Source of the DNA: Odiellus spinosus
Taxonomy: Eukaryota > Arthropoda > Arachnida > Opiliones > Phalangiidae
NCBI GenBank assembly: GCA_963920705.1
Contig: OY987225.1
Coordinates: 10,636,158-10,700,157 of the forward strand
Length of the DNA stretch: 64,000 bases
Reading direction: 5' to 3'
How positions within the stretch are numbered: position 1 is the first letter of the stretch; every line of letters begins with the position of its first letter. The translations under genes were made by a program, and so were the position numbers. Below the pieces are notes generated by a model. It was not told the origin of the DNA. It was given only the letters and a program-made list of their open reading frames with translations, and did not search any database. Positions 19,101 to 28,844 of this stretch are shown piece after piece.

Positions 19101-20749
19101 CGTCGCCAAAGATGGAATCGTCGCCAAAGATGGAATCGTCGCCAAAGATGGAATCGTCGCCAAAGATGGAATCGTCGCCAAAGATGGAATCGTCGCCAAA
19201 GATGGAATCGTCGCCAAAGATGGAATCGTCGCCAAAGATGGAATCGTCGCCAAAGATGGAATCGTCGCCAAAGATGGAATCGTCGCCAAAGATGGAATCG
19301 TCGCCAAAGATGGAATCGTCGCCAAAGATGGAATCGTCGCCAAAGATGGAATCGTCGCCAAAGATGGAATCGTCGCCAAAGATGGAATCGTCGCCAAAGA
19401 TGGAATCGTCGCCAAAGATGGAATCGTCGCCAAAGATGGAATCGTCGCCAAAGATGGAATCGTCGCCAAAGATGGAATCGTCGCCAAAGATGGAATCGTC
19501 GCCAAAGATGGAATCGTCGCCAAAGATGGAATCGTCGCCAAAGATGGAATCGTCGCCAAAGATGGAATCGTCGCCAAAGATGGAATCGTCGCCAAAGATG
19601 GAATCGTCGCCAAAGATGGAATCGTCGCCAAAGATGGAATCGTCGCCAAAGATGGAATCGTCGCCAAAGATGGAATCGTCGCCAAAGATGGAATCGTCGC
19701 CAAAGATGGAATCGTCGCCAAAGATGGAATCGTCGCCAAAGATGGAATCGTCGCCAAAGATGGAATCGTCGCCAAAGATGGAATCGTCGCCAAAGATGGA
19801 ATCGTCGCCAAAGATGGAATCGTCGCCAAAGATGGAATCGTCGCCAAAGATGGAATCGTCGCCAAAGATGGAATCGTCGCCAAAGATGGAATCGTCGCCA
19901 AAGATGGAATCGTCGCCAAAGATGGAATCGTCGCCAAAGATGGAATCGTCGCCAAAGATGGAATCGTCGCCAAAGATGGAATCGTCGCCAAAGATGGAAT
20001 CGTCGCCAAAGATGGAATCGTCGCCAAAGATGGAATCGTCGCCAAAGATGGAATCGTCGCCAAAGATGGAATCGTCGCCAAAGATGGAATCGTCGCCAAA
20101 GATGGAATCGTCGCCAAAGATGGAATCGTCGCCAAAGATGGAATCGTCGCCAAAGATGGAATCGTCGCCAAAGATGGAATCGTCGCCAAAGATGGAATCG
20201 TCGCCAAAGATGGAATCGTCGCCAAAGATGGAATCGTCGCCAAAGATGGAATCGTCGCCAAAGATGGAATCGTCGCCAAAGATGGAATCGTCGCCAAAGA
20301 TGGAATCGTCGCCAAAGATGGAATCGTCGCCAAAGATGGAATCGTCGCCAAAGATGGAATCGTCGCCAAAGATGGAATCGTCGCCAAAGATGGAATCGTC
20401 GCCAAAGATGGAATCGTCGCCAAAGATGGAATCGTCGCCAAAGATGGAATCGTCGCCAAAGATGGAATCGTCGCCAAAGATGGAATCGTCGCCAAAGATG
20501 GAATCGTCGCCAAAGATGGAATCGTCGCCAAAGATGGAATCGTCGCCAAAGATGGAATCGTCGCCAAAGATGGAATCGTCGCCAAAGATGGAATCGTCGC
20601 CAAAGATGGAATCGTCGCCAAAGATGGAATCGTCGCCAAAGATGGAATCGTCGCCAAAGATGGAATCGTCGCCAAAGATGGAATCGTCGCCAAAGATGGA
20701 ATCGTCGCAAAAAATCGACTCGTCACAAATTCAGTCTTCTCAAATTTGA
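16171..20749 (+). CDS. CCHC zinc-knuckle protein with 216 tandem MESSPK-type hexapeptides (probable 3' exon)
   Basis: The frame is open from 16151 to the TAA at 20747. The first ATG (16250) lies inside a CX2CX4HX4C zinc knuckle (codons at 16223-16264, CFACRQFGHMRAEC), so the true start must be in an upstream exon. TTCTTTTCCAAG at 16159-16170 is a plausible splice acceptor. Counting residues from 16250: residues ~24-111 hold eight copies of an 11-residue repeat (SLPSQITVPVS type). Residues ~120-145 are an acidic linker (MELDDDIEIDEDVLIAIENK), and ~150-192 are degenerate S/Q repeats. Residues 193-1488 are 216 hexads: MESSPK mostly, MESSQK at copies 1-6 and 9, four MESSPR and thirteen MESWPK. 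The tail is IDSSQIQSSQI. CCHC knuckles bind nucleic acid; each hexad gives a Ser-Pro site and is charge-neutral. The function is unknown. It could be a host gene or a domesticated gag-like gene. Confidence 0.6.
16310..16575 (+). repeat. 33-bp repeat within the exon (11-residue units)
   Basis: Eight consecutive in-frame units of TTTGCCATCTCAAATAACCG plus TGCCGGTTTCTAG encode the SLPSQITVPVS type. They differ by scattered substitutions, some silent (ACT/ACC, GTG/GTA, CCG/CCA). This makes them older than, or under different pressure from, the downstream 18-bp array. Confidence 0.85.
16817..20713 (+). repeat. 18-bp coding minisatellite, 216 units
   Basis: The unit is AAGATGGAATCGTCGCCA, almost invariant over 3.9 kb. 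Variants are contiguous: CAA for CCA in the first copies, four AGG units near 17634-17695 and thirteen TGG units at 18167-18390. Contiguous variants indicate growth by local duplication. The unit has no stop codon in any of five further frames, so the long shadow ORFs on both strands at 16.7-20.8 kb have no independent support. Confidence 0.95.
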
Positions 20750-20761
20750 CTGATTTGATTG

Positions 20762-20811
20762 AATAAAATTTAATGGCAATTGAATGCCATTTTCATGGAA
20801 AAATAAATAAA
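20762..20811 (+). promoter_or_regulatory. Candidate polyadenylation signals
   Basis: AATAAA occurs at 20762-20767, 13 bases after the stop codon of the hexapeptide exon, and again at 20802-20807 and 20806-20811. In AT-rich DNA these are weak evidence alone, but their position fits a 3' end. Confidence 0.4.
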
Positions 20812-21100
20812 ATCAGATTATGCATATATTGGTGTTAATATTTTCAAGACTATGAATTTAGAAAAAATAGTTTTATATATACAAAACCTTCAATGCAATG
20901 ACACACTTTGAAGTAAATTAGGTGAGGGTAGGTTAGGTGGGGTACGAAAAAGGGTAATATTTTGGTTTCCCCATTTTATTATTTCGTAACTCCGAAACTT
21001 TTATAAAAATTTATTTCTCGTATTTGATAATAAATACGTATCGAGACATTATTCTTTTATAACATTTAATTATCTTTAAAAAGTTAAACGGTTGATGATG
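20812..21100. other. Short intergenic stretch with a weak copy of the flanking repeat
   Basis: At 20920-20975 it holds GGTGAGGGTAGGTTAGGTGG followed by ATATTTTGGTTTCCCC, related to the repeats at 16076 and 21568. Nothing else is recognised. Confidence 0.5.
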
Positions 21101-21550
21101 TTAAAGGGAGAATGAAAGGCTGAAACAACCTATTTTTAATCAATTAAGAATGCTAAAATAATTAGAAAAACAATAATATAACTCACCAAAAATATTTCGG
21201 TATTTTAAAATCAAATTCCAAAGTTCCGAAACTTGAAGGTGCCCAGCTCCGCGAACTAGACGAGCACGAACCGTTTTTTTTTTTTTTTTTTTTTAATATT
21301 TCCGTAAGAACTGGTCGCCCATCACGAGCAAGTACGCGTATTTTTAAAATACGCAAATTCACTCGTGATTAGCGACCAGTTCTTACAAAAAAAAAAAAAA
21401 AAATACGGCTCGTGCTCGCCTAGTTCGCGGAGCTGGGCACCTTCAAGTTTCGGAACTTTGGAATTTGATTTTAAAATACCGAAATATTTTTGGTGAAGTT
21501 ATATTATTGTTTTTCTCATTATTTTAGCATTCTTAATCGATTAAAAATAG
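21101..21550. mobile_element. TTAA-flanked palindromic foldback element, copy 2
   Basis: It starts with TTAA at 21101-21104 and AGGGAGAATG. It runs through the same near-palindrome as copy 1 (CCCAGCTCCGCGAACTAG, AAGAACTGGTCGCC, a centre around 21340, then the mirror image) to AATCGATTAAAAATAG at 21549. The last ~37 bp of the right arm, present in copy 1, are missing. Homopolymers flank the inner arms (a T-run near 21272 and an A-run near 21387). This copy supplies the unoccupied site for the Helitron in copy 1. Confidence 0.8.
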
Positions 21551-21567
21551 AGGGATAATTCTAATAT

Positions 21568-21648
21568 TTTAGGTAAGGTTAGGTTAGGTGTAATTACGTA
21601 GTTGTCGGGGAGGTACTATTTTGGTTTCCCAACTTGTTTCAGATTCAA
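21568..21648 (+). repeat. Direct repeat right of the hexapeptide exon
   Basis: TTTTAGGTAAGGTTAGGTTA, GTCGGGGAGGT and ATTTTGGTTTCCCAACTTGT match 16078-16147 in order and spacing. Confidence 0.7.
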
Positions 21649-23157
21649 ATCCCCTGAATTTTCCATCGATTTTCCCTGACCGTTTCAGCTATACTACAGA
21701 ATTTTTAAATTTTTTTTTATATTATTTTGTAATTGCGTTCCCCAGACTTTTTGCACGCATATCATTGTTCTAATCTATACAACTGACACGGTCAGCTTCA
21801 AATCATTTCCGCAGATAATGATTGTAATTTCCTGGCTTCTTCAAAGATCTTTAAATTAGCTGATTTTTTAAAATATCCCTAACTTTTTTGGTTCATTTTC
21901 AAATTCCCTGACTTTTTTGGCAGCCCTGACCTATTTCAATATGATCTAAAGTAAAAACTCAGAGTTGTTCCTCGAGGGGTGGGAATCCCAGAGTCTGACC
22001 CCCAAATGACCCGTAGTTAAAAATTAACGAATAAAGATATTCGGATTCTACGCTACAAATACTCTATAAATGATAAATTTCATAAAATTATAAATACCCA
22101 AAGGTATGACTCAAATTTATGTTTAGGGGTACGAAAACGAACTTTCGCAGAAGTCGAAAACGTGGGGTACTTTCAAAATGCTATAATTCCTCAACCAATC
22201 AATATTTATCACTCAAAACCAACCAATTGGCCACAATTTGGTGTGTCTAAAATTTCATGATGATCAGTCGACCCATGGTGGGGACCATGCCTATCAGTCT
22301 TGTATTGATCCATACGTTAATTTAAACTTATATATAATCTTAACCTTTTCACACTCGTTCTTCCACGAGTTCTGACGAGCGACTGTTAGCTTTTTCAACT
22401 GGTTTTTAGTTAAGCGCAAAAGGTTTGTTCACGCACCGTGACGGTATGTACCAATACTGTATTAAATGTTGGATTAGGTTGTAACGGATTCGGGTGGAGA
22501 TTTTAATCCTTGCCTGGATGCTGATGGCATAGGGTTATTTTAACAAAAACGAGTGGGCTTACCGGCGCCGCTAAAGACATATTCAATTTTATACCGAAAA
22601 AGAAGCATTTAAACTTGAATAAAATTGTAACCTGAATAAAAAACGACTAGTATTGTAATGGGGACCCTTTTTAGCTAGACCCTATACTTGTATAGGTTCT
22701 ACCTAGTGTTTTGAGTCGTGCTGGTAGTCTGAAGTCTGAAGTCGGTGTCCCAGAAATGACGAAAAACGTCATCGTTTCGAAAAAACATTCGTTTCTTATC
22801 CACCAGACGTCACGACGTGATGTCCGAGACAAATTTAAAATTTCAATTTTTTTTTCAATATCGATTTTCCATCCAAGTGGTCTCCCTAAATACTGAATCG
22901 CGCCGAGTCGCGCTCGCCGCTGCATAGCTTTACGATCGAGTGTTAAACGCTCATCCCCGTAACCACTGGTACATGCTTAAACTTTGGCGAAAAACTCCTT
23001 ATATCTTCATAGATATACAATACAAATAAAAAGGTAGCTTATGAATGTTTCGGTTCTAGTCTGTCAGTAATGAAAACTCAAAAACAACAAACAAGTCGTC
23101 ACGAACGAGATAATAAGGGAGCTTATGCGTGTTGGGTTTGAGTATGTCAGTAATAAA
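21649..23157. other. Unassigned AT-rich sequence
   Basis: No supported gene. TCCCTGACTTTTTTGGCAGC near 21910 resembles interspersed-repeat debris. CTACAAATACTCTA at 22060 recalls the repeated segment near 14872 and 15411. Overlapping ORFs on both strands at 22671-22925 and 22711-22896 show no motif. Confidence 0.5.
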
Positions 23158-23258
23158 ATATTTGATTTGAAAAACCTGATTCGAAAAGCCTGATTCGAAA
23201 AGCCTGATTCGAAAAGCCTGATTCGAAAAGCCTGATTTGAAAAGCATGATTTGAAAAG
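23158..23258 (+). repeat. 14-bp satellite island, left part
   Basis: Seven units of GATTTGAAAAGCAT or GATTCGAAAAGCCT occur in the same orientation as the main array at 37.6 kb. The island is cut by the gypsy element after GAAAAG at 23258 and resumes at 29054. Confidence 0.9.
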
Positions 23259-23467
23259 TGTTGTAAAGATTTACTACACGTTTACTCGTTTTATCATTAC
23301 CGTGTTTATTTTAATGTCTTTACATTTACAGTGATTATTCATACTGATTAAGTCTTATCTCTGTCAGAGCTAAGGTCACCTCGTATCGGCTAGCCACCTA
23401 TCGGTAGCTTTCCTGCGGGTAGAGTACTTTGCCCCTATCAGTGACCCTTGCTCTAACATACACAACA
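23259..23467 (-). repeat. 3' LTR of the gypsy element
   Basis: It starts TGTTGTAAAG and ends CACAACA. It differs from the 5' LTR at six of 209 positions. The T-run at 23471-23489 just inside it is, on the coding strand, an A-rich tract in the position of the polypurine tract. Confidence 0.95.
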
Positions 23468-23551
23468 AGGTTTTTTTTTTTTTTTTTTTGATTAAAATGC
23501 AGAAAGAATTAATATAAAAATATTCAAAATTAAAATTGATGTCCTTAAAGT

Positions 23552-24889
23552 TCATGGTACCGGTGAGTATCGATCAGGTTTAGCTAGAAGGCGTCCATAC
23601 GATAATCTAATCGGAAACGGGGGTCTTGGTCGGCTCAGTGCCTGTGGCTGTTGAGGATCCAGTGGTCTCGTGCTGTCTTGGGGAAGTTGTTCTCGTGGAG
23701 AGGTTTCTCCTTGCAATGACCTGTGACCAGCTCCTTGTTTTCCGAGCTTTGTTTGATCATGTGAACTTGCTTCAGTTGTTTCTGACCATGGTTTAATGGA
23801 TGTGGTCCTTCGTGTTCCTGTGACAGTTCTGGCTTGTTGGAGAGAGTGTTGTGGTGGTTCTGGGTACTCTCCGTCTCTGTGTTGATGTGCCGTGGCCTTG
23901 ATGCCAGGTGGCTTCAGTGTGGATCCTGCTCCCAGTGTTTTGATTCGTGACGGTCTGCTTTGCGTTTGATGTGGTTGTACGGCGTGCTGTATGTTAACTC
24001 TATTTGTTGCGTTGGTGTTTTTGTCCTGGGTGGAACGTGGTAAGAGATTAAATGGTTCATATCTAGGTCGTATGTGGGTTCTGGTTCTACGGAAAGTCTT
24101 ATTGTCTTCATTTAGTTGTATGTACGAGTCTGGGGTGTGCTCGTGATTTGCAATTATCGCTGGTCTCCATTTCCAATACCAGACTTTGTCTCCTTTTTGA
24201 AGCCTAGTTAGTGGTTTGTTGGGACGGTTGCTGGCTTGGCGAATCATTTGGTGCTGCCGTGTCTTTAATGCCTTTGTGATCTCTCTTGTCGGATAGTTCG
24301 GTTTTAAGGTGTTTGCATGAGTAGTGATTGGAGTACGGAGTTTTCTGCCCATGAGCATTCCCGACGGTGTTAGCAAGTTTCCCAAGGGAGTGGAGCGGTA
24401 TTCCAGAAGAACATGATTTAAATCTTTCCCTTCCGTTTGCGCTTTTGTCAAAAGATTCTTGAGCGTCTGCACCATTCTTTCAGCAGGACCATTACTTTGG
24501 GGATGGTACGGGCTGGCGGTTACGTGGTTTACTCCCCAATTTTGTAGGAAAGTTGAAAACATGTACGACGAGAATGGGGGCCCATTATCGGAAATTAGCC
24601 GTTGGGGTATTCCATGTCGCGAAAATTGAGCGACCGTGAATTTTATCACCGCCTCGGCATTTGTTGATGACAGTTCTTGCACTTCTATGAATTTTGAGTA
24701 ATAATCTATCAGCAATATGAAGTTTCTTGAGTTCCATTTAAAAAGGTCCCTTCCTACGGTTTGCCACGGTAAGTGTGGGATCTCCATTGGCCGTAAGGGT
24801 ATGTTTATATTGGCGACATCTCGTTGTCGGCATGTAGCGCAGGTTTTTATGTAATTTGTAATATCCGACGTCATTCCCGGCCAATACAC
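23552..24889 (-). pseudogene. gypsy pol, integrase portion
   Basis: The 445-residue frame starts YWPGM, as in gypsy integrase zinc domains, with CATC at 17-20. The catalytic triad is D48 (VGRDLF), D101 (SDNG) and E137 (NGPAERM), giving 35 residues between the last two. A C-terminal SH3-like region (GDKVWYWKWRPAIIA) and a long proline- and glutamine-rich tail follow. Integrase joins the element's cDNA to host DNA in the nucleus. It is in the same frame as the preceding reverse transcriptase/RNase H segment, 12 codons after a TAG stop at 24926-24928. It was therefore part of one polyprotein, and the start at 24889 is not a real start. The integrase domain itself has no internal stop. Confidence 0.9.
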
Positions 24890-24925
24890 GTTTAGCCGTG
24901 CCTTCGCCAGACAAGCGGTTATGCC

Positions 24926-26068
24926 CTAATGTACTCCATGTATCTGCGCCATAGTGTCTATTCGTTGTGACCATGGGATTATTAGCCTCTCCCCTCTATA
25001 TAATAGTCCTCCGTGTTCAAATATTTCCTCTTGCAATGGCCAGTAAGTTTGAGTTGTTGGAGATCTGATCGATGATCTGTGCTTTGGCCAACCATTCCGG
25101 GAGTATGTCAGCACGTGTTGGAGATCATGATCCGATGCTGTGGCTTCCTGTAATTTCATAGTACGGTCCGTCGATAATGTGACCAATGAATAGACGGCTG
25201 CTGTCGGACCTTCCAAGAAGTCCGTGGACATTGTAACTTCAGTGTTCGGTGCCCGCGACAAGGTGTCCGCGATATATAGTTTACTGCCAGGTATATACAC
25301 GAGTGTTGGGTCGTAGCGGGCCAGTCTTAATGTCAGTCGCTGCAGTCGAGGCGATAGTAAGTGAAATGGTTTATTTATAATGGCCAGCAGCGGCTTATGA
25401 TCCGTTTGTATGGTTATATGTCCCGTGGCTATGAAGTACTTGAAGCACTCACATGCATAATATACTCCTAACAGCTCTTTTTCTATTTGCGCATAGCGTG
25501 TTTGAGTGGGGGAAAAAGTCATGGATGCGTACTCCACAGGTTTCCCCTCCTGCAGTAAAACTGCCCCTATGCCGTGTTGGCTGGCGTCCACTGATATGAC
25601 GTTTGCTGCGGTCGGATTGTAGAACGCCAAAACTGGAGCGGTTGATATGGCAAGCTTCAGGTCATCACATGCTGCTTGAAGGTTTGCATCCCATTGCAAT
25701 AGTACATTTTGCTTCATCAGAGATCTTAGGAGAGCTGATCTTTCGGAATAGGCAGGTATAAATCTGGCTAGAAAGTTTATCATGCCTAGGAATCTAAGTA
25801 GGGCTGGTTTGTCTGGTGGCGGTGGGAGCTCAGTGATTGCGCGTACCTTTGCCGGATCTGTCGCTATGCCTTTTGGGGTGATTATATTTCCCAGATAAAT
25901 TATGCGTTGAACTGCCAGCTGCATCTTTTTTGAATTGAATTTGAGTCCAGTTCTTCGCGCTCGCTCTAGAATTTGATAAAGGGTTTCTTTATGGTCGTCA
26001 TGGGTTTTCAGTTGTATCAAAAAGTCGTCGGTGGATGTGTTTATTCTGTATTCCTGCAAAGGTTTCAT
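24926..26068 (-). pseudogene. gypsy pol, second half of reverse transcriptase plus RNase H
   Basis: The frame begins at the catalytic box of the reverse transcriptase, where the two aspartates are present (TDD) but the upstream residues are disturbed. It continues with KTHDDHKETL, GLKFNSKKMQ and YLGNIITPKGI, then the thumb region with RFLGMINFLARFIP. RNase H follows: ISVDASQHGIGAVL with the first aspartate, the QIEKELLGV glutamate and TDHKPL. YIPGSKLYIADTLSRAP follows. The segment ends at an in-frame TAG (24926-24928) just before the integrase zinc domain. The frame differs from the protease/fingers segment, and the two overlap at 25998-26068. Confidence 0.9.
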
Positions 26069-27044
26069 TCATTATCCGTTCACAATATTCAGATGCGGTC
26101 GCAATGCCAAAGGGTAACCGTGTGAATCTGTATTTTCCAGCGGGAGTGGCAAAAGTACAGAGGAATGAGCTTGCGGTTGTTAATTCTATTTGCCAGAAGT
26201 CTGATTGAACGTCCAGGACCGAGAATACCGTAGAACCCGACAGTTCGGCGAATATTTCCTGCGCAGTTGGCATGGGGTAATTTTCCCTTTTAATTGCCTG
26301 ATTTAAGTTTCGTGGGTCTAGGCATATACTCAGTTTTGCATCTGATTTTCGGACTACCACCATTGGATGAACCCAGTCGGTTGGTTCTGTGACGGGTACT
26401 ATTACCCCTGCTGCTTGCATTCTTTGGATCTCGGCTTGGACTTGATTTTGAAGTTGAATCGGTATTTTCCTGGCGTTTGATATCGAAGGAATAGCGCCAG
26501 TTTTTAACTTTATTTCGTAGCGACCTGGTACTTTACCGACGGTGACAAAAACATCGGAGTGGTGAGTTACCAGTGCCTCGGGTGATAACTGACGTAGTGC
26601 TGGTGGTATTGTTATGGCATCAATTCTGTGACTATTGTGTTCCCCTTGTGTCGATCGGAGAGTCGTGCGTGGAGTTTCCTTTCCTGGAGTTGCTACGTAT
26701 AATGTATTAGGAAGTCGTGATATCAGTCCAAGTTGCAAAGATGCTGATCCACCAATTATTGGTATGTGGCTATTCGTCGTGACGTAAAATGTCAGTAATA
26801 GAGTTGTCTGGGCGGAGGAACATGGTATCTTGATCATTACTCTAATGTTGACTGTGTGTCCGGAATAAGCCCTTATTGTGTGCGTAGGTGCTTGGGTGAC
26901 TGGTGGATTGATGATCTGTTTGTACATGTATTCTGGTATTACATTCACTTGAGAACCAGTGTCAATTTTAAATGCGTATTTTTTTATTGCCGAGGGAGAG
27001 CGGGGCCATCCAGATTCTATCGCCCTGTCTCCTTGAGTTGTCAT
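25998..27044 (-). pseudogene. gypsy pol, protease and first half of reverse transcriptase
   Basis: An aspartic protease motif KIDTGSQVNVIP has its DTG at residues 28-30. The reverse transcriptase begins near residue 225 (DWVHPMVVVRK), with LDPRNLN at 242-248, the first catalytic aspartate in SVLDV (D278) and RLPFGIA at 309-315. The frame ends in unrelated residues at about 334-348 because of a small deletion or insertion around 26020-26035, exactly before the second catalytic aspartates. This inactivates the polymerase of this copy. The open frame begins after a TAA near 27080 and is in a different frame from gag, with about 77 bp between the gag stop and the first ATG. Confidence 0.9.
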
Positions 27045-27120
27045 CAGGTATCGTCGTATAGAGTGTTAGTGAACTAAGGTATAGGTACGTATCGTTGTCC
27101 TCACATGAATCTGCCATCCT

Positions 27121-28095
27121 TCAAGGCATTTCAGTGCAATTTGCTGGTTGGTCATACCCGTCGTCGTGTGGTAAATTGGCTTCTAGGGTATTAACTGAAC
27201 GGCATGCTTTGGCCCAGTGATTCAAACCACCGCACGAGCGACAGGTGGAACCCATGGCTGGGCATGGTCTTGACTGATGAGAATTTCTGCATCTGTTACA
27301 AGGTTGAGATGAGTTCGCATAGCGTGTTTGTGCCTTTGGAGTGTAGAGTGACCTAGTTCTAGGCCGATAGGTGTACTGAGAGGTGGTTGCTTGGTAGTGC
27401 GAGTTACGCGATCGGAATCTGTTCGGAAATCCACTCGATCTTTGGCTTACGCGCGGGTTTGGTTGTTCGTGACGTGGGCGTTGGTTGAAGTTCCTGGTTA
27501 GAGCGTGTAGCGTGGTAGTTGAAGTTTCCGCCGTCGTGAATGACGATCTAGTCGGGTGGATTACTTGAGCTTGTGCCACTGACGTCTCTTCGGATTGTGC
27601 GATTGTTATTGCTTCAGGTAGCTGTAGGTCGTTGATTTTGAGCAGCAGACGGCGAACCTCTGAATTGTTGGTGCCTACCGCTATTTGTGTGGCTATTAGA
27701 GAGTTTTTTAGCTCACCCAAGTTACATTCCGTTGCTATTGTTTGTAACTGTGTGAGGAATGAGTCGAATGAATGTTGTGGCGCTTGCTTGCTTGTGATCA
27801 GATTATACCGAGACATCGTGATGCTCCGATATGGTTTGTAGAACGCGTCAAATTGGTCATATATTGTTACGAGTGTGCGTTCGGGTTCCGGAATTGTGAA
27901 TGGTAATGTTTTGTAGATCCGTAAGCCCTCTGTGCCAATGACGTGCTTGAAGACGTTTATTTGATGTGCTGGATCGTCCTTAGTCAATTTGGACGCTGCA
28001 GCGTAGAGTTGAAATCGTTCCTTGTAAGCCTCCCAGGCCTCAGCTGGCTTTGATCCCGGTATGAAGACATCTGGACTCTTGAACGACGTTGTCAT
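27121..28095 (-). CDS. gag: gypsy gag (intact reading frame)
   Basis: 324 residues. The N-terminal ~180 residues resemble retrotransposon capsid (WEAYKERFQLYAAA near 21-34, then a helix-rich domain). The C-terminus is basic and holds two zinc knuckles: CNRCRNSHQSRPC (266-278, CX2CX3HX4C) and CRSCGGLNHWAKAC (285-298, CX2CX4HX4C). Gag forms the cytoplasmic particle and packages element RNA. The start ATG at 28095 is about 105 bp from the nearest primer-site copy. The same start region is repeated, truncated at about 58 codons, in 28323-28600. Confidence 0.9.
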   Translation of the reverse strand: MTTSFKSPDVFIPGSKPAEAWEAYKERFQLYAAASKLTKDDPAHQINVFKHVIGTEGLRIYKTLPFTIPEPERTLVTIYDQFDAFYKPYRSITMSRYNLITSKQAPQHSFDSFLTQLQTIATECNLGELKNSLIATQIAVGTNNSEVRRLLLKINDLQLPEAITIAQSEETSVAQAQVIHPTRSSFTTAETSTTTLHALTRNFNQRPRHEQPNPRVSQRSSGFPNRFRSRNSHYQATTSQYTYRPRTRSLYTPKAQTRYANSSQPCNRCRNSHQSRPCPAMGSTCRSCGGLNHWAKACRSVNTLEANLPHDDGYDQPANCTEMP

Positions 28096-28200
28096 TTTGC
28101 GGTGTTAATTTTTTTTTCTTTTCTATTATTTCACTAATTTTATTAAACCGCGACTAGGTTAAAAATGCATTTGCGTTCTTTTATCCCGCTTCTGTCACCA

Positions 28201-28844
28201 TGTTGTAAAGATTTACTACACGTTTACTCGTTTTATCATTACCGTGTTTATTTTAATGTCTTTACATTTACAGTGATTATTCATACTGATTAATTCTTAT
28301 CTCTGTCAGAGCTAAGGTCACCGTAAGCCCTCTGTGCCAATGACGTGCTTGAAGACGTTTATTTGATGTGCTGGATCGTCCTTAGTCAATTTGGACGCTG
28401 CAGCGTAGAGTTGAAATCGTTCCTTGTAAGCCTCCCAGGCCTCAGCTGGCTTTGATCCCGGTATGAAGACATCTGGACTCTTGAACGACGTTGTCATTTT
28501 GCGGTGTTGATTTTTTTCTTTTCTATTATTTCACTAATTTTATTAAATAGCGACTGGGTTAAAAATGCATTTGCGTTCTTTTATCCCGCTTCTGTCACCA
28601 TGTTGTAAAGATTTACTACACGTTTACTCGTTTTATCATTACCGTGTTTATTTTAATGTCTTTACATTTACAGTGATTATTCATACTGATTAATTCTTAT
28701 CTCTGTCAGAGCTAAGGTCACCTCGTATCGTTGTCATTTTGCGGTGTTATTTTTTTTTTTTCTTTTCTATTATTTCACTAATTTTATTAAACCGCGACTA
28801 GGTTAAAAATGCATTTGCGTTCTTTTATCCCGCTTCTGTCACCA
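28201..28844 (-). repeat. Rearranged 5' leader: two partial LTRs and three primer sites
   Basis: 28201-28322 is the first 122 bp of an LTR. 28323-28600 repeats 27921-28200 (leader and gag start). 28601-28730 is the first 130 bp of an LTR, and 28731-28844 repeats 28089-28200. Each LTR piece keeps the edge next to the primer site. Junctions share two bases (CC near 28322; CG near 28730), as in template switching or microhomology joining. The partial LTRs match the 3' LTR at three sites where the 5' LTR differs. Confidence 0.85.
28827..28844 (-). other. tRNA primer-binding site of the gypsy element
   Basis: On the coding strand, TGGTGACAGAAGCGGGAT directly follows the 5' LTR. It begins with TGG, the complement of a tRNA CCA end. 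The tRNA is not assigned with certainty. The same site occurs next to both partial LTRs (ending at 28200 and 28600). Confidence 0.75.

Noticed and set aside
16743-20766. Long ORFs in other frames of the 18-bp array (ATIPSL, RWNRRQ, RRFHLW and AKDGIV repeats)
   Set aside because: The repeat is open in several frames. Only the MESSPK frame continues into the zinc knuckle and 11-residue repeats upstream and has a sensible stop and poly(A) context.
22671-22925. Overlapping ORFs on both strands (22671-22925 and 22711-22896)
   Set aside because: Short, motif-free and mutually overlapping; no coding evidence.
23914-24974. Small ORFs at 23914-24111 and 24738-24974 overlapping integrase
   Set aside because: They are shadow frames of the gypsy pol gene without motifs of their own.
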